Positions 1-6,160 of a stretch of 8,604 nt of DNA are shown here, one piece after another. Source of the DNA: an uncultured Rhodobacter sp. GTDB taxonomy: Bacteria; Pseudomonadota; Alphaproteobacteria; Rhodobacterales; Rhodobacteraceae. A model generated the notes under the pieces. That model was not told where the DNA came from. It made no database searches and was given only the letters and a program-made list of their open reading frames with translations. The translations under genes and the position numbers were made by a program. The DNA lies in contig CALGTJ010000381.1 in NCBI GenBank assembly GCA_937901435.1, forward strand, positions 1-8,604, read 5' to 3'. Numbering within the stretch: position 1 is the stretch's first letter; each line of letters starts with the position of its first letter.

Positions 1-567
1 GACCTGCTGATCGACGCCAATAGCTGCTACTCCCCTGACCGCGCCATCGAGGTCGGACATATGCTGCAAGATCATGGGTTTACCCATTACGAAGAACCCT
101 GCCCCTATTGGGAGCTTGAGCAGACCAAACAGGTCACCGACGCGCTGGACATCGACGTTACCGGGGGCGAACAGGACTGCGACCTGCCCACATGGCGGCG
201 CATGATCGACATGCGCGCCGTGGATATCGTCCAGCCCGACATCTGCTACCTCGGCGGGATCAGCCGCACGCTGCGCGTTTGTAACATGGCGCAAAAAGCC
301 GGACTGCCCGTCACGCCCCATTGCGCCAACCTGTCGATGGTGACCCTTTTCACAATGCACCTGCTGCGCGCCATCCCGAACGCCGGAAAGTACCTGGAGT
401 TCTCTATCGAAGGGGCGGATTACTACCCTTGGCAAGAGGGCCTGTTCCAATCCTCGCCCTATGCCATCACCGACGGCCATGCCACTGTCACCGATGCTCC
501 GGGTTGGGGTGTCGAGATCTCTCCCGACTGGCTCTCGAAATCGCGCTACCAGATCAGCGAAGTTTGA
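1..567 (+). CDS. Mandelate racemase / muconate lactonizing enzyme family protein, 3' part (5' end outside window)
   Basis: The frame is open from base 2 residues before any Met to the TGA at 565-567, so 188 C-terminal residues of a roughly 370-400 residue protein are visible. It matches the C-terminal barrel of the enolase superfamily, whose members abstract a proton alpha to a carboxylate, usually of a sugar acid, with Mg2+. By visible-residue number, the metal ligands are probably D6 (in IDAN), E32 (in EEP) and E57 (in GGEQ). D80 (in QPD) and H107 (in TPHC) fit the Asp-His acid/base dyad of the mandelate racemase subgroup. E133 or E138 would fit the late glutamate. The catalytic lysine region lies outside the window. 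The Met at 61 is internal, since conserved active-site sequence precedes it. The gene converges on the TIM-barrel gene at 657-1499. The family is clear but the substrate is not; sugar acid dehydratase is a guess from the family. Confidence 0.88.
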   Translation, partial: DLLIDANSCYSPDRAIEVGHMLQDHGFTHYEEPCPYWELEQTKQVTDALDIDVTGGEQDCDLPTWRRMIDMRAVDIVQPDICYLGGISRTLRVCNMAQKAGLPVTPHCANLSMVTLFTMHLLRAIPNAGKYLEFSIEGADYYPWQEGLFQSSPYAITDGHATVTDAPGWGVEISPDWLSKSRYQISEV

Positions 568-588
568 ACGACGCCTCATGCACCCACC

Positions 589-619
589 GCCCCGATCCTG
601 CCAAAGGCAGGACCGGGGC
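589..619. terminator. GC-rich hairpin between two convergent genes, possible bidirectional terminator
   Basis: The arms at 589-602 and 606-619 form a 14-bp stem with one A-C mismatch and an AAA loop. It sits 21 bp after the stop of the upstream + gene and 37 bp beyond the stop of the - gene. A smaller 5-bp stem (629-633 with 638-642, TTCA loop) lies beside it. Neither strand has a T-tract after the stem, so it is not a textbook intrinsic terminator. Position and stem strength still suggest a role at the 3' ends of both genes. Confidence 0.5.
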
Positions 620-656
620 AGGTAAAGCGGCGCTTCAGCGCCTCAATCTGGTTGGA

Positions 657-1499
657 TTAACCCGCGTCCAATTCGGCCCAGACCTTTGTCACATGGTCCT
701 TGATCGCCACGGCCTCGTCCCAGCGATTTGACATCTCGCGTCCGTCTGGCCCTGTGATGGCATATTCCGGTGGGCCGAGTTCACAAAGAAAGACCAGATC
801 ACCGCTCTCGTTGCGTGCCCGCCAGTCGGTGAAGCCTTCGCGCCAGAAACCTTGGAACAGTTCCACCCATTTCTGATGCTGCGGAAATTCAATCTGCACC
901 TGCACCTGCTGACGGCTCGCCACGCGCCCCTGAAAACTGTCACAGCGCGCGATGCAGCGCGAGATCAACCCGCGTTCCCATGCGTTCATCGGCAGTTTGA
1001 ATTCCCGATCCACCACATAATGCGAAAAATCCCCCGCCAGCCGCATTTCCGGCACCGCATCCAACAGGCAGAGCGTAAAAAACAGATCGTTTGTGATGCA
1101 ATTTCGATGGGTTTCGAACTGGATCGGCATGTCCTCTTCCAGAGACATCTCGATCCACCTGCGGATCACCGGAATCGCGCCCTCGACCGTAAGCGGAAAG
1201 ACCTGCCCGATGACATTCACGTAAGGCGAGCCGAAATCGCGCGCCATTTTAAGCGTGTCGCGCAAGGCCTCGACTGACCTCGGGAAGGCCACGATCAGCG
1301 GTGTCAGACCCTCGCGTTCCATATGCGGGCGCACGTCATAGGCTGTCTGCACATCCGCCGCCCCCAGATCAATCGCCAACCCGTCATACCCTGCGTCCCG
1401 CACCATGCCGCAGACACGATCATAGGGCAGCATCTCGCCGGTCTGATCATGGGGCTGCATCGACCAAAGCGATTGAAACACGCGCAGGGTTTGGGTCAT
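657..1499 (-). CDS. Sugar phosphate isomerase/epimerase-like TIM-barrel protein (AP endonuclease family 2 fold)
   Basis: The 280-residue protein has no signal peptide and is probably cytoplasmic. Features of the xylose-isomerase-like TIM barrel, a divalent-metal family, are visible in order: DAGYDGLAIDLG near 35-46, QFETHRN at 127-133, GDFSHYVVD at 156-164 and CELGPPEYAI at 239-248. E129, D157, H160 and E240 are the likely metal or catalytic residues. The ATG at 1499 has an AGGA-type ribosome site about 8 bases upstream (minus strand ACAGGAACAG). From memory, relatives carry His-x-Arg-Val after the Cys-Asp near residue 186; here the aligned stretch reads FQGRVAS, with Gln in place of His. The neighbouring enolase-superfamily gene suggests sugar or sugar-acid metabolism, but the genes are convergent, so they do not form one operon. 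The substrate is unknown. Confidence 0.8.
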   Translation of the reverse strand: MTQTLRVFQSLWSMQPHDQTGEMLPYDRVCGMVRDAGYDGLAIDLGAADVQTAYDVRPHMEREGLTPLIVAFPRSVEALRDTLKMARDFGSPYVNVIGQVFPLTVEGAIPVIRRWIEMSLEEDMPIQFETHRNCITNDLFFTLCLLDAVPEMRLAGDFSHYVVDREFKLPMNAWERGLISRCIARCDSFQGRVASRQQVQVQIEFPQHQKWVELFQGFWREGFTDWRARNESGDLVFLCELGPPEYAITGPDGREMSNRWDEAVAIKDHVTKVWAELDAG

Positions 1500-1522
1500 C
1501 GGGCTGTTCCTGTTGGTAAATT

Positions 1523-1601
1523 GTGGGCTTCGCCCTCTTTATCGTATGTTGGGGGCCAGCCCCCAAACCCCCGAGGTATTTTCAGCCAGATGAAGCTGAA
1601 A
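1523..1601. repeat. Compound inverted-repeat element resembling Rhodobacterales intergenic repeats
   Basis: This stretch fills most of the gap between two minus-strand genes and holds three short inverted repeats. The first is GGGC-TTC-GCCC (1525-1535). The second is a perfect 7-bp stem TTGGGGG/CCCCCAA with loop CCAG (1549-1566). The third is TTTCAGC/GCTGAAA (1580-1586 with 1595-1601) around CAGATGAA. The string CCCGAGGTATTTT followed by CCAGATGAAG is one I associate with scattered intergenic repeats in Roseobacter-type genomes; that is recall, not a search. No arm is followed by a T-tract. It could act as a 3'-end or mRNA-stability element for the desaturase transcript, which enters from the right. 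Confidence 0.5.
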
Positions 1602-1606
1602 GAGGT

Positions 1607-2587
1607 TTAAGCGGCTTCCAACTGCCGGGTGCCGGTTTTTGTCGGAACGATCCAGACCTCGTCATAGGGGTATTGGCTCTCGTCCTTGGCGGCGAGTTTG
1701 CGGATGACTTCGATCTGAAACTCGATCCAGCCCATGGCATAGGGTTCGGCCCCATTTCCACGCAATTCGGCGTCCAGATGTTTGAGTTGCCAGAACGGCA
1801 CAGAGGGGAAGGCGTGATGCGCCGTATGATAGGGCATTTGCCAGCACAGCCAGCGCATCAGCGCATTTGTGCGGGTCGACCGGGTGTTGCGAAAGATGTC
1901 GCTTTCGTGGCTGAGGCCCAGATGCTCGATCGTATTCTGCAACTGGTGCACCGGCTTTGTCACGATCATCGGCGCAAGCCAGAGGATCACAGCTGCCCAG
2001 GATTGAAAGGCGAGCGACAGCAGCGCGATCAGCGCATACCCGGCCAGATGCCAGCGCGCTTCGGTGATCACTATGCGATGCTGGTCAGCGCGAATATAGG
2101 GTTCCAGCACGATCCCGCGCGACAGGCGGATCATGCGGGTGGCGCGCGTGTACCAATAGGTGAGGCCCGTCATCCACAACAGGTAGCTGCGCAGAGTGTA
2201 AGGGACGCGCGCCAATTCGCCATCCTTGTCCCAGTTTTGGGTATGTTGGTGGTGAGCTGTGTGTTGGATCCAGTCGAAATCGCGCCCGAAGATCATCAAA
2301 AAACCGATGGCACGGCCGAAAATCATATTCGCCGTCTTGGCCTTGAACACCGTTCCATGGCTTAGCTCATGCTGCCCGGCATAGAGAAAGTTCAACACGA
2401 TTCCGTGGATGATAAACAGTGGCACCGCCCAAAGGCTGCCCCAAGCCATCCAAAGCAGCGCGCCGGTCACCAGAAGTACGCCCAGATGCGAGGCCAGTTG
2501 AAAAACCCCCCAAAGATCAGACCGTTGCATCAGCGCGCGCAGGCGCTGCGGCTCTATCAGGTCGCGGCGGGTAAAGCTGGTTTGCAT
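1607..2587 (-). CDS. Membrane-bound fatty acid desaturase family protein (three histidine boxes)
   Basis: This is a 326-residue integral membrane di-iron enzyme that uses O2 and electrons to desaturate or hydroxylate a lipid chain. The histidine boxes are HELSH (73-77), HTAHHQH (109-115) and HTAHH (254-258). An extra His sits in IEHLG (220-224), as is common in the family. Hydrophobic spans lie near 36-70, 88-100, 135-147 and 181-213. I place the start at the ATG at 2587, because AAAGGAGG lies 4 bases before it on the minus strand. An in-frame ATG at 2620 would add 11 residues but lacks such a site. The gene diverges from accB, so a role on fatty acyl chains is sensible. The box pattern is also compatible with carotenoid ketolase/hydroxylase or alkane hydroxylase relatives, so regiospecificity and substrate stay open. 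Confidence 0.87.
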   Translation of the reverse strand: MQTSFTRRDLIEPQRLRALMQRSDLWGVFQLASHLGVLLVTGALLWMAWGSLWAVPLFIIHGIVLNFLYAGQHELSHGTVFKAKTANMIFGRAIGFLMIFGRDFDWIQHTAHHQHTQNWDKDGELARVPYTLRSYLLWMTGLTYWYTRATRMIRLSRGIVLEPYIRADQHRIVITEARWHLAGYALIALLSLAFQSWAAVILWLAPMIVTKPVHQLQNTIEHLGLSHESDIFRNTRSTRTNALMRWLCWQMPYHTAHHAFPSVPFWQLKHLDAELRGNGAEPYAMGWIEFQIEVIRKLAAKDESQYPYDEVWIVPTKTGTRQLEAA

Positions 2588-2591
2588 GAGG

Positions 2592-2599
2592 CCTCCTTT
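2592..2599 (-). promoter_or_regulatory. Strong ribosome binding site that sets the desaturase start
   Basis: The minus strand reads AAAGGAGG, then CCTC, then ATG at 2587. This near-perfect Shine-Dalgarno sequence is the reason for preferring 2587 over the in-frame ATG at 2620. Confidence 0.8.
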
Positions 2600-2620
2600 G
2601 GCTTTGGAAAGACTGGTCAA

Positions 2621-2650
2621 ATGCTAGCGCGCCATTCCGCCCGACAGCAA
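2621..2650 (-). promoter_or_regulatory. Candidate desaturase promoter
   Basis: On the minus strand, TTGCTG (2650-2645) and TAGCAT (2626-2621) are 18 bp apart and moderately match the -35 and -10 consensus. The predicted leader would be about 27 bases. This is a by-eye prediction in GC-rich DNA. Confidence 0.3.
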
Positions 2651-2683
2651 CCGGATTCGCCATATTTTTGCATGCGCTAGCGC

Positions 2684-2712
2684 TTCCCACGCCAGTCATG
2701 CTCGCGTATAAG
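2684..2712 (+). promoter_or_regulatory. Candidate accBC promoter
   Basis: TTCCCA (2684-2689) and TATAAG (2707-2712) are separated by 17 bp; the -10 matches 5 of 6 consensus bases and the -35 matches 4 of 6. Transcription would start near 2719, leaving a leader of about 50 bases before the accB start at 2771. No attenuator-like structure stands out in that leader. Confidence 0.35.
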
Positions 2713-2770
2713 CGCCAGAGCATATTTTCTGGCCCACAATAAGATGGGCTCAGCGAGGATCGGGGATACG

Positions 2771-3286
2771 ATGACCAAAGATGACGACATGACCGCAGGC
2801 GCGCCAGACAACGAATCCGATATCGCCTTTGTCAAAGCCTTGGCCGAGGTGCTGCGGGACAATGATCTGGGCGAGCTTGAGGTTGAGCGTGGTGCAAAGA
2901 ACGCGGCCAAGCTGTCGGTGCGGATCCGCAAGACGCTGCCTATGGCTGCGCCTGTTCAATACACCCCCACGCATGCAGCCCCGTTGGCAATGGGCGAGGC
3001 CCCCGCTACGGCCGCCCCGACCCCCGAAAGATCGCAGGATCCGGCCAGCCTGCCCGGCATCGTCACATCACCGATGGTGGGCACCGCCTATCTTAGCCCG
3101 GAACCGGACTCTCCGGCCTTCGTCAAGATCGGCGATACGGTGGCAGAGGGTCAGACCCTGCTGATCGTCGAGGCGATGAAGACGATGAATCATATTCCCG
3201 CGCCCAAGTCCGGCACGGTCAAGCGTATCCTGATCGAGGACAAGGTCCCGGTCGAGTTTGGCGCGCCTCTGATGGTGGTCGAGTAA
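2771..3286 (+). CDS. accB: Biotin carboxyl carrier protein of acetyl-CoA carboxylase (AccB)
   Basis: This 171-residue protein carries the covalently bound biotin that shuttles CO2 from biotin carboxylase to the carboxyltransferase, which makes malonyl-CoA for fatty acid synthesis. An N-terminal helix region (about 12-55, with ELEVERG) is followed by a Pro/Ala-rich linker (about 58-98). The C-terminal biotinyl domain runs from about 99. The biotinylation motif is EAMKTM, with the acceptor Lys at 137 (codon 3179-3181). I chose the ATG at 2771, preceded by GGGGA 4 bases upstream, over the in-frame ATG at 2744, whose nine extra residues do not look conserved; an ATG at 2789 is also possible. accC starts 4 bases after the stop, so the two genes are co-transcribed, as is usual. 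Confidence 0.95.
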   Translation: MTKDDDMTAGAPDNESDIAFVKALAEVLRDNDLGELEVERGAKNAAKLSVRIRKTLPMAAPVQYTPTHAAPLAMGEAPATAAPTPERSQDPASLPGIVTSPMVGTAYLSPEPDSPAFVKIGDTVAEGQTLLIVEAMKTMNHIPAPKSGTVKRILIEDKVPVEFGAPLMVVE

Positions 3287-3290
3287 CCCT

Positions 3291-4637
3291 ATGTTCGACA
3301 AAATCCTGATAGCCAACCGTGGCGAGATTGCCCTGCGTGTGGTGCGCGCCTGTCGCGAGATGGGCATCCATTCGGTTGCCGTCCATTCCACCGCTGACAG
3401 CGACGCCATGCATGTGCGCATGGCAGACGAGGCGATCTGCATCGGCCCGCCCTCTGCCACGGACAGCTATCTGTCGGTGCCTGCGATCATTTCGGCCTGT
3501 GAAATAACGGGCGCGCAGGCCATCCATCCTGGCTATGGCTTTTTGTCCGAGAACGCGAATTTCGTGCAGATCGTGCAAGATCACGGCATCACTTTTATCG
3601 GCCCCACCGCCGATCACATTAGGGTCATGGGCGACAAGATCAGCGCCAAGGACACGATGAAGGCGCTTGGCGTGCCTTGCGTGCCCGGTTCTGAGGGGGG
3701 CGTTGACACGGTCGAGGATGCGCTGAGGATTGGCGAGGAATTTGGCTATCCGGTGATCATCAAGGCCACGGCCGGCGGTGGCGGCAAGGGCATGAAGGTC
3801 GCCCATTCCGCCGAAGAGATGAGATCGGCCTTTCAGACCGCGCGCGCCGAGGGCAAGTCGAACTTTGGCAACCCGGACGTCTATATAGAGAAATATCTGA
3901 CCACACCGCGCCATATCGAAATTCAGGTCTTTGGCGATGGTCGCGGAAACGCTGTGCATCTCGGAGAACGCGATTGTTCGCTGCAACGGCGTCACCAGAA
4001 AGTGTTCGAAGAGGCCCCCGGCCCCGCGATCAGCGCCGAAACCCGTGCGCGCATTGGCAAGGTCTGTGCGGATGCTGTCGCCAACATCAACTATATCGGT
4101 GCGGGCACCATCGAATTTCTCTATGAGAACGGCGAGTTCTATTTCATCGAAATGAACACCCGTTTGCAGGTGGAACACCCTGTGACAGAGGCGATCTTTG
4201 GCGTGGACCTTGTGCGCGAACAGATTCGCGTGGCAGCGGGCCTGCCCATGTCCTTTACTCAGGACGATCTGCATGTGAACGGCCATGCCATCGAGGTGCG
4301 CATCAACGCCGAAAAACTGCCGAACTTTGCCCCCTCTCCGGGGCGGATCACCCAGTATCATGCGCCGGGCGGGCTCGGCGTGCGTATGGATAGCGCGCTT
4401 TATGACGGCTACCGCATTCCACCCTATTATGATTCTCTGATCGGCAAACTGATCGTTCATGGTCGCGACCGGCCAGAGGCACTGGCCCGTTTGGGGCGCG
4501 CATTAGGAGAGTTGATCGTCGATGGCGTCGACACCACAGTGCCGCTTTTTCGCGCCTTGCTGGCCGAAACAGCGGTGCAATCGGGCGAGTATACCATTCA
4601 CTGGCTCGAACACTGGCTGGAAACCCATCTGGGATAG
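3291..4637 (+). CDS. accC: Biotin carboxylase subunit of acetyl-CoA carboxylase (AccC)
   Basis: This 448-residue ATP-grasp enzyme carboxylates the biotin on AccB using ATP and bicarbonate; the E. coli enzyme is 449 residues. The N-terminal domain begins with [13 protein letters not shown] and includes [10 protein letters not shown] (79-88). ATP-grasp residues are K116, K158 and the glycine-rich loop AGGGGKGMK (161-169). H208, E275 and E287 bind nucleotide or metal. N289, R291 and the QVE run at 293-295 form the bicarbonate site with R337, so all catalytic residues appear intact. The gap to accB is 4 bases and the Shine-Dalgarno is weak, which suggests translational coupling. The next gene, aat, starts 3 bases after the stop. 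It is very unlikely to be a pyruvate or propionyl-CoA carboxylase subunit, given its length and the adjacent accB. Confidence 0.97.
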   Translation: MFDKILIANRGEIALRVVRACREMGIHSVAVHSTADSDAMHVRMADEAICIGPPSATDSYLSVPAIISACEITGAQAIHPGYGFLSENANFVQIVQDHGITFIGPTADHIRVMGDKISAKDTMKALGVPCVPGSEGGVDTVEDALRIGEEFGYPVIIKATAGGGGKGMKVAHSAEEMRSAFQTARAEGKSNFGNPDVYIEKYLTTPRHIEIQVFGDGRGNAVHLGERDCSLQRRHQKVFEEAPGPAISAETRARIGKVCADAVANINYIGAGTIEFLYENGEFYFIEMNTRLQVEHPVTEAIFGVDLVREQIRVAAGLPMSFTQDDLHVNGHAIEVRINAEKLPNFAPSPGRITQYHAPGGLGVRMDSALYDGYRIPPYYDSLIGKLIVHGRDRPEALARLGRALGELIVDGVDTTVPLFRALLAETAVQSGEYTIHWLEHWLETHLG

Positions 4638-4640
4638 GAC

Positions 4641-5285
4641 GTGACTGGCCCTGTCCTGACAGCAGAGCTTTTGCTTCACGGATATGCCGCCGGCATCTTT
4701 CCGATGGCCGAAGATCGCGACAACCCAGAGGTGTTTTGGGTCGATCCAAAGCTGCGTGGCATCATGCCGCTCGAGGGTTTTCACATCTCGCGCTCGCTGG
4801 CGCGGCGGATGCGGCGCCGCGTGTATCAAGCCACATTAAATCAGGATTTTGCAGGCGTTGTTACGGCCTGTGCCGACCGGGACGTCACATGGATCAACGA
4901 CACGATCTTTGATCTCTACCTGCAACTGCATGACAACGGCTTTGCCCATTCGCTTGAATTGTGGGACGGGCCCGACCTGATCGGAGGCGTTTACGGGGTC
5001 ACGCTGGGCGCGGCGTTTTTTGGCGAAAGCATGTTTTCGCGCGCCACCGATGCCTCGAAAATCGCACTCGCCTTTCTGGTCGATCATCTGCGCACCACCG
5101 GGTTCACCCTGTTTGACACGCAGTTCATCACACCCCATCTCACGACATTGGGCGCGATCGAAATTCCACGTGGCAACTACCACAAAAAGCTGGCGAAAGC
5201 CTTGAATACAAAGGCAGATTTCTTGGGAAAGGCCGACATGCCGCCGGTTCAGGATGTTTTGCAGCGGATGACCCAGAGGTCATAG
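4641..5285 (+). CDS. aat: Leucyl/phenylalanyl-tRNA--protein transferase (Aat)
   Basis: This 214-residue cytoplasmic enzyme transfers Leu or Phe from aminoacyl-tRNA to proteins with N-terminal Arg or Lys, creating N-degrons read by ClpS/ClpAP. Family motifs are GYAAGIFPM (14-22), FWVDPKLRGI (32-41), TWIND (83-87) and HSLELW (103-108). They continue with GGVYGVTLGAAFFGESMFS (115-133), DASKIAL (137-143), DTQF (159-162), and HLTTLGA with IPRGNY (166-180). The start is a GTG at 4641, 3 bases after the accC stop; AGGA overlaps that stop, so translation probably couples to accC. The length is normal for the family. The last 37 bases overlap the 3' end of the convergent DUF2155 gene. Its co-transcription with accBC looks positional rather than a shared pathway. 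Confidence 0.95.
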   Translation: MTGPVLTAELLLHGYAAGIFPMAEDRDNPEVFWVDPKLRGIMPLEGFHISRSLARRMRRRVYQATLNQDFAGVVTACADRDVTWINDTIFDLYLQLHDNGFAHSLELWDGPDLIGGVYGVTLGAAFFGESMFSRATDASKIALAFLVDHLRTTGFTLFDTQFITPHLTTLGAIEIPRGNYHKKLAKALNTKADFLGKADMPPVQDVLQRMTQRS

Positions 5286-5698
5286 CGCGAATGATCCAGC
5301 GCGTTAAGTGCCGGACTAGAGGCAACCATCCAGCCCTCAAAAATCGGGCGTTCCGCCGTGTCGCTGCGGATCACCAGATAGGCATAGGCGTCACCCGATG
5401 GATTGCCCGAGGGAAAGCGACATTCGCCCAAAGTCACTGTCAAACGCCCGAACTGAACCGTTTCACCCGTTGCGAGTTCGATATCGACGATCGTACCGCC
5501 AACCTTATCGAGCCCACGCAAAAACGCCCCCGGTGCCGCCGTTGCCTTTGGCTGTTCAACGGTTTCCACGTCTTCGCTGAAATTCTCGTCCAGATTAAGC
5601 TCTGGCGTCAGAGAAAACCCGTTATCCTGTGCCACGCCGGGGATGGTCAGCGCGACCATCATCCCGAAGGCGCGTACCAAAGTGGCCAAACGGCACAT
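5249..5698 (-). CDS. DUF2155 domain-containing exported protein
   Basis: The 149-residue protein has a likely Sec signal peptide: R3 and R9, a hydrophobic stretch about 10-20, and cleavage near GVAQ (21-24). An acidic linker rich in Glu, Pro and Ala follows (about 31-57). The DUF2155 domain covers about 62-148, with LDKVGGTIVDIELATGE (63-79), FGRLTVTLGECR (83-94), and EGWMVASSPALNALDH with YDLWVIRC (121-146). C93 and C146 are the only cysteines of the mature form and could form a disulfide in the periplasm. The function of the domain is not known to me. Its ATG overlaps the mlaD stop by one base (TGATG on the minus strand), so it is translationally coupled to mlaD. Its 3' end runs 37 bases into aat, leaving no space for a terminator between the two. 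Confidence 0.88.
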   Translation of the reverse strand: MCRLATLVRAFGMMVALTIPGVAQDNGFSLTPELNLDENFSEDVETVEQPKATAAPGAFLRGLDKVGGTIVDIELATGETVQFGRLTVTLGECRFPSGNPSGDAYAYLVIRSDTAERPIFEGWMVASSPALNALDHSRYDLWVIRCKTS

Positions 5699-6156
5699 CA
5701 GCTATCTGCCTCACCGCCGTTGCCGGATACGAATTTCAGCAAGAGCGTGATCAGGCTGACAGCGCTTTGTGTGTCTTCGATCTCTGTGCCGGGTTCCAGA
5801 TTTCCGAGCGATCCGCCGGGCAGCAATTCGACGAAACTCCCCCCAAGCAGACCTTCGGACGAGATCTGAACGGCCGTATCATCGGGCAGCACAATGCCAG
5901 AACTGACGGCCAATCGGGTCTCTGCGCGAAAGGTCTGCGGGTTCAGGGCCAGTTCGGTCACCGTGCCCACCTTCACCCCGCCAAGGCGGACATCCGTGCC
6001 AATCGTCACCCCTTCAACAGAGCGGAATGACGCCGTGTAACTGTCCATCCCGCCGGACGGGCCGTTGCCGCTAATCTGTGTCGCATAAAGGAAAAACCCG
6101 GCTGCAACCGCAAGGACCGCGCCGCCCACAATCACTTCTGTGGTTTGGTTTGCCAT
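5698..6156 (-). CDS. mlaD: MlaD-family (MCE domain) membrane-anchored lipid transport protein
   Basis: The 152-residue protein has one N-terminal membrane segment (about 9-26), then a periplasmic MCE domain (about 38-115). That domain includes FRSVEGVTIGTDVRLGGVKVG (44-64), ISSEGLLGGSFVEL (98-111) and LPGG (112-115). A short hydrophobic helix (131-143) follows, as expected for MlaD pore proteins. In E. coli, MlaD hexamers sit on the MlaFEB ABC transporter and move phospholipids between inner and outer membranes. I start at the ATG at 6156, 4 bases after the NDUFA12 stop; an in-frame ATG at 6240 would lie inside NDUFA12 and add a non-membrane extension. No mlaE or mlaF is present here, so the transporter partners must be encoded elsewhere. 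E. coli MlaD is 183 residues, so this is a slightly shorter version. Confidence 0.88.
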   Translation of the reverse strand: MANQTTEVIVGGAVLAVAAGFFLYATQISGNGPSGGMDSYTASFRSVEGVTIGTDVRLGGVKVGTVTELALNPQTFRAETRLAVSSGIVLPDDTAVQISSEGLLGGSFVELLPGGSLGNLEPGTEIEDTQSAVSLITLLLKFVSGNGGEADS

Positions 6157-6160
6157 ATGC

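Larger units (their letters stand above)
2588..2770. promoter_or_regulatory. Divergent control region between the desaturase and accB, with paired GCTAGCGC motifs
   Basis: This 183-bp gap must hold the promoters of both genes. GCTAGCGC occurs at 2623-2630 and again, same orientation, at 2676-2683. The 53-bp spacing is about five helical turns. The second copy is part of a perfect 10-bp palindrome, GCGCTAGCGC (2674-2683). The first copy overlaps the predicted -10 of the desaturase promoter and the second abuts the predicted -35 of the accB promoter. That arrangement could let one protein contact both promoters, but the motif matches no operator I know. Confidence 0.45.

Noticed and set aside
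1523..2365. A 280-codon open frame on the plus strand across the desaturase gene.
   Set aside because: The opposite strand encodes a clear desaturase with all three histidine boxes. This frame starts in the repeat element and shows no family motif.
2588..2620. An 11-residue upstream extension of the desaturase, starting at an ATG at 2620.
   Set aside because: The extension would be encoded across the strong AAAGGAGG ribosome site that serves the ATG at 2587.
2744..2770. A nine-residue longer AccB starting at 2744.
   Set aside because: The ATG at 2771 has a better ribosome site (GGGGA, 4-base spacing), and the extra residues resemble translated leader. It cannot be fully excluded.
3219..4460. 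A 413-codon open frame on the minus strand, antisense to accB/accC.
   Set aside because: It lies opposite accC, whose protein is fully conserved including catalytic residues. The antisense product is rich in His, Arg, Asp and Ala without a recognisable domain, as expected for a shadow frame in GC-rich DNA.
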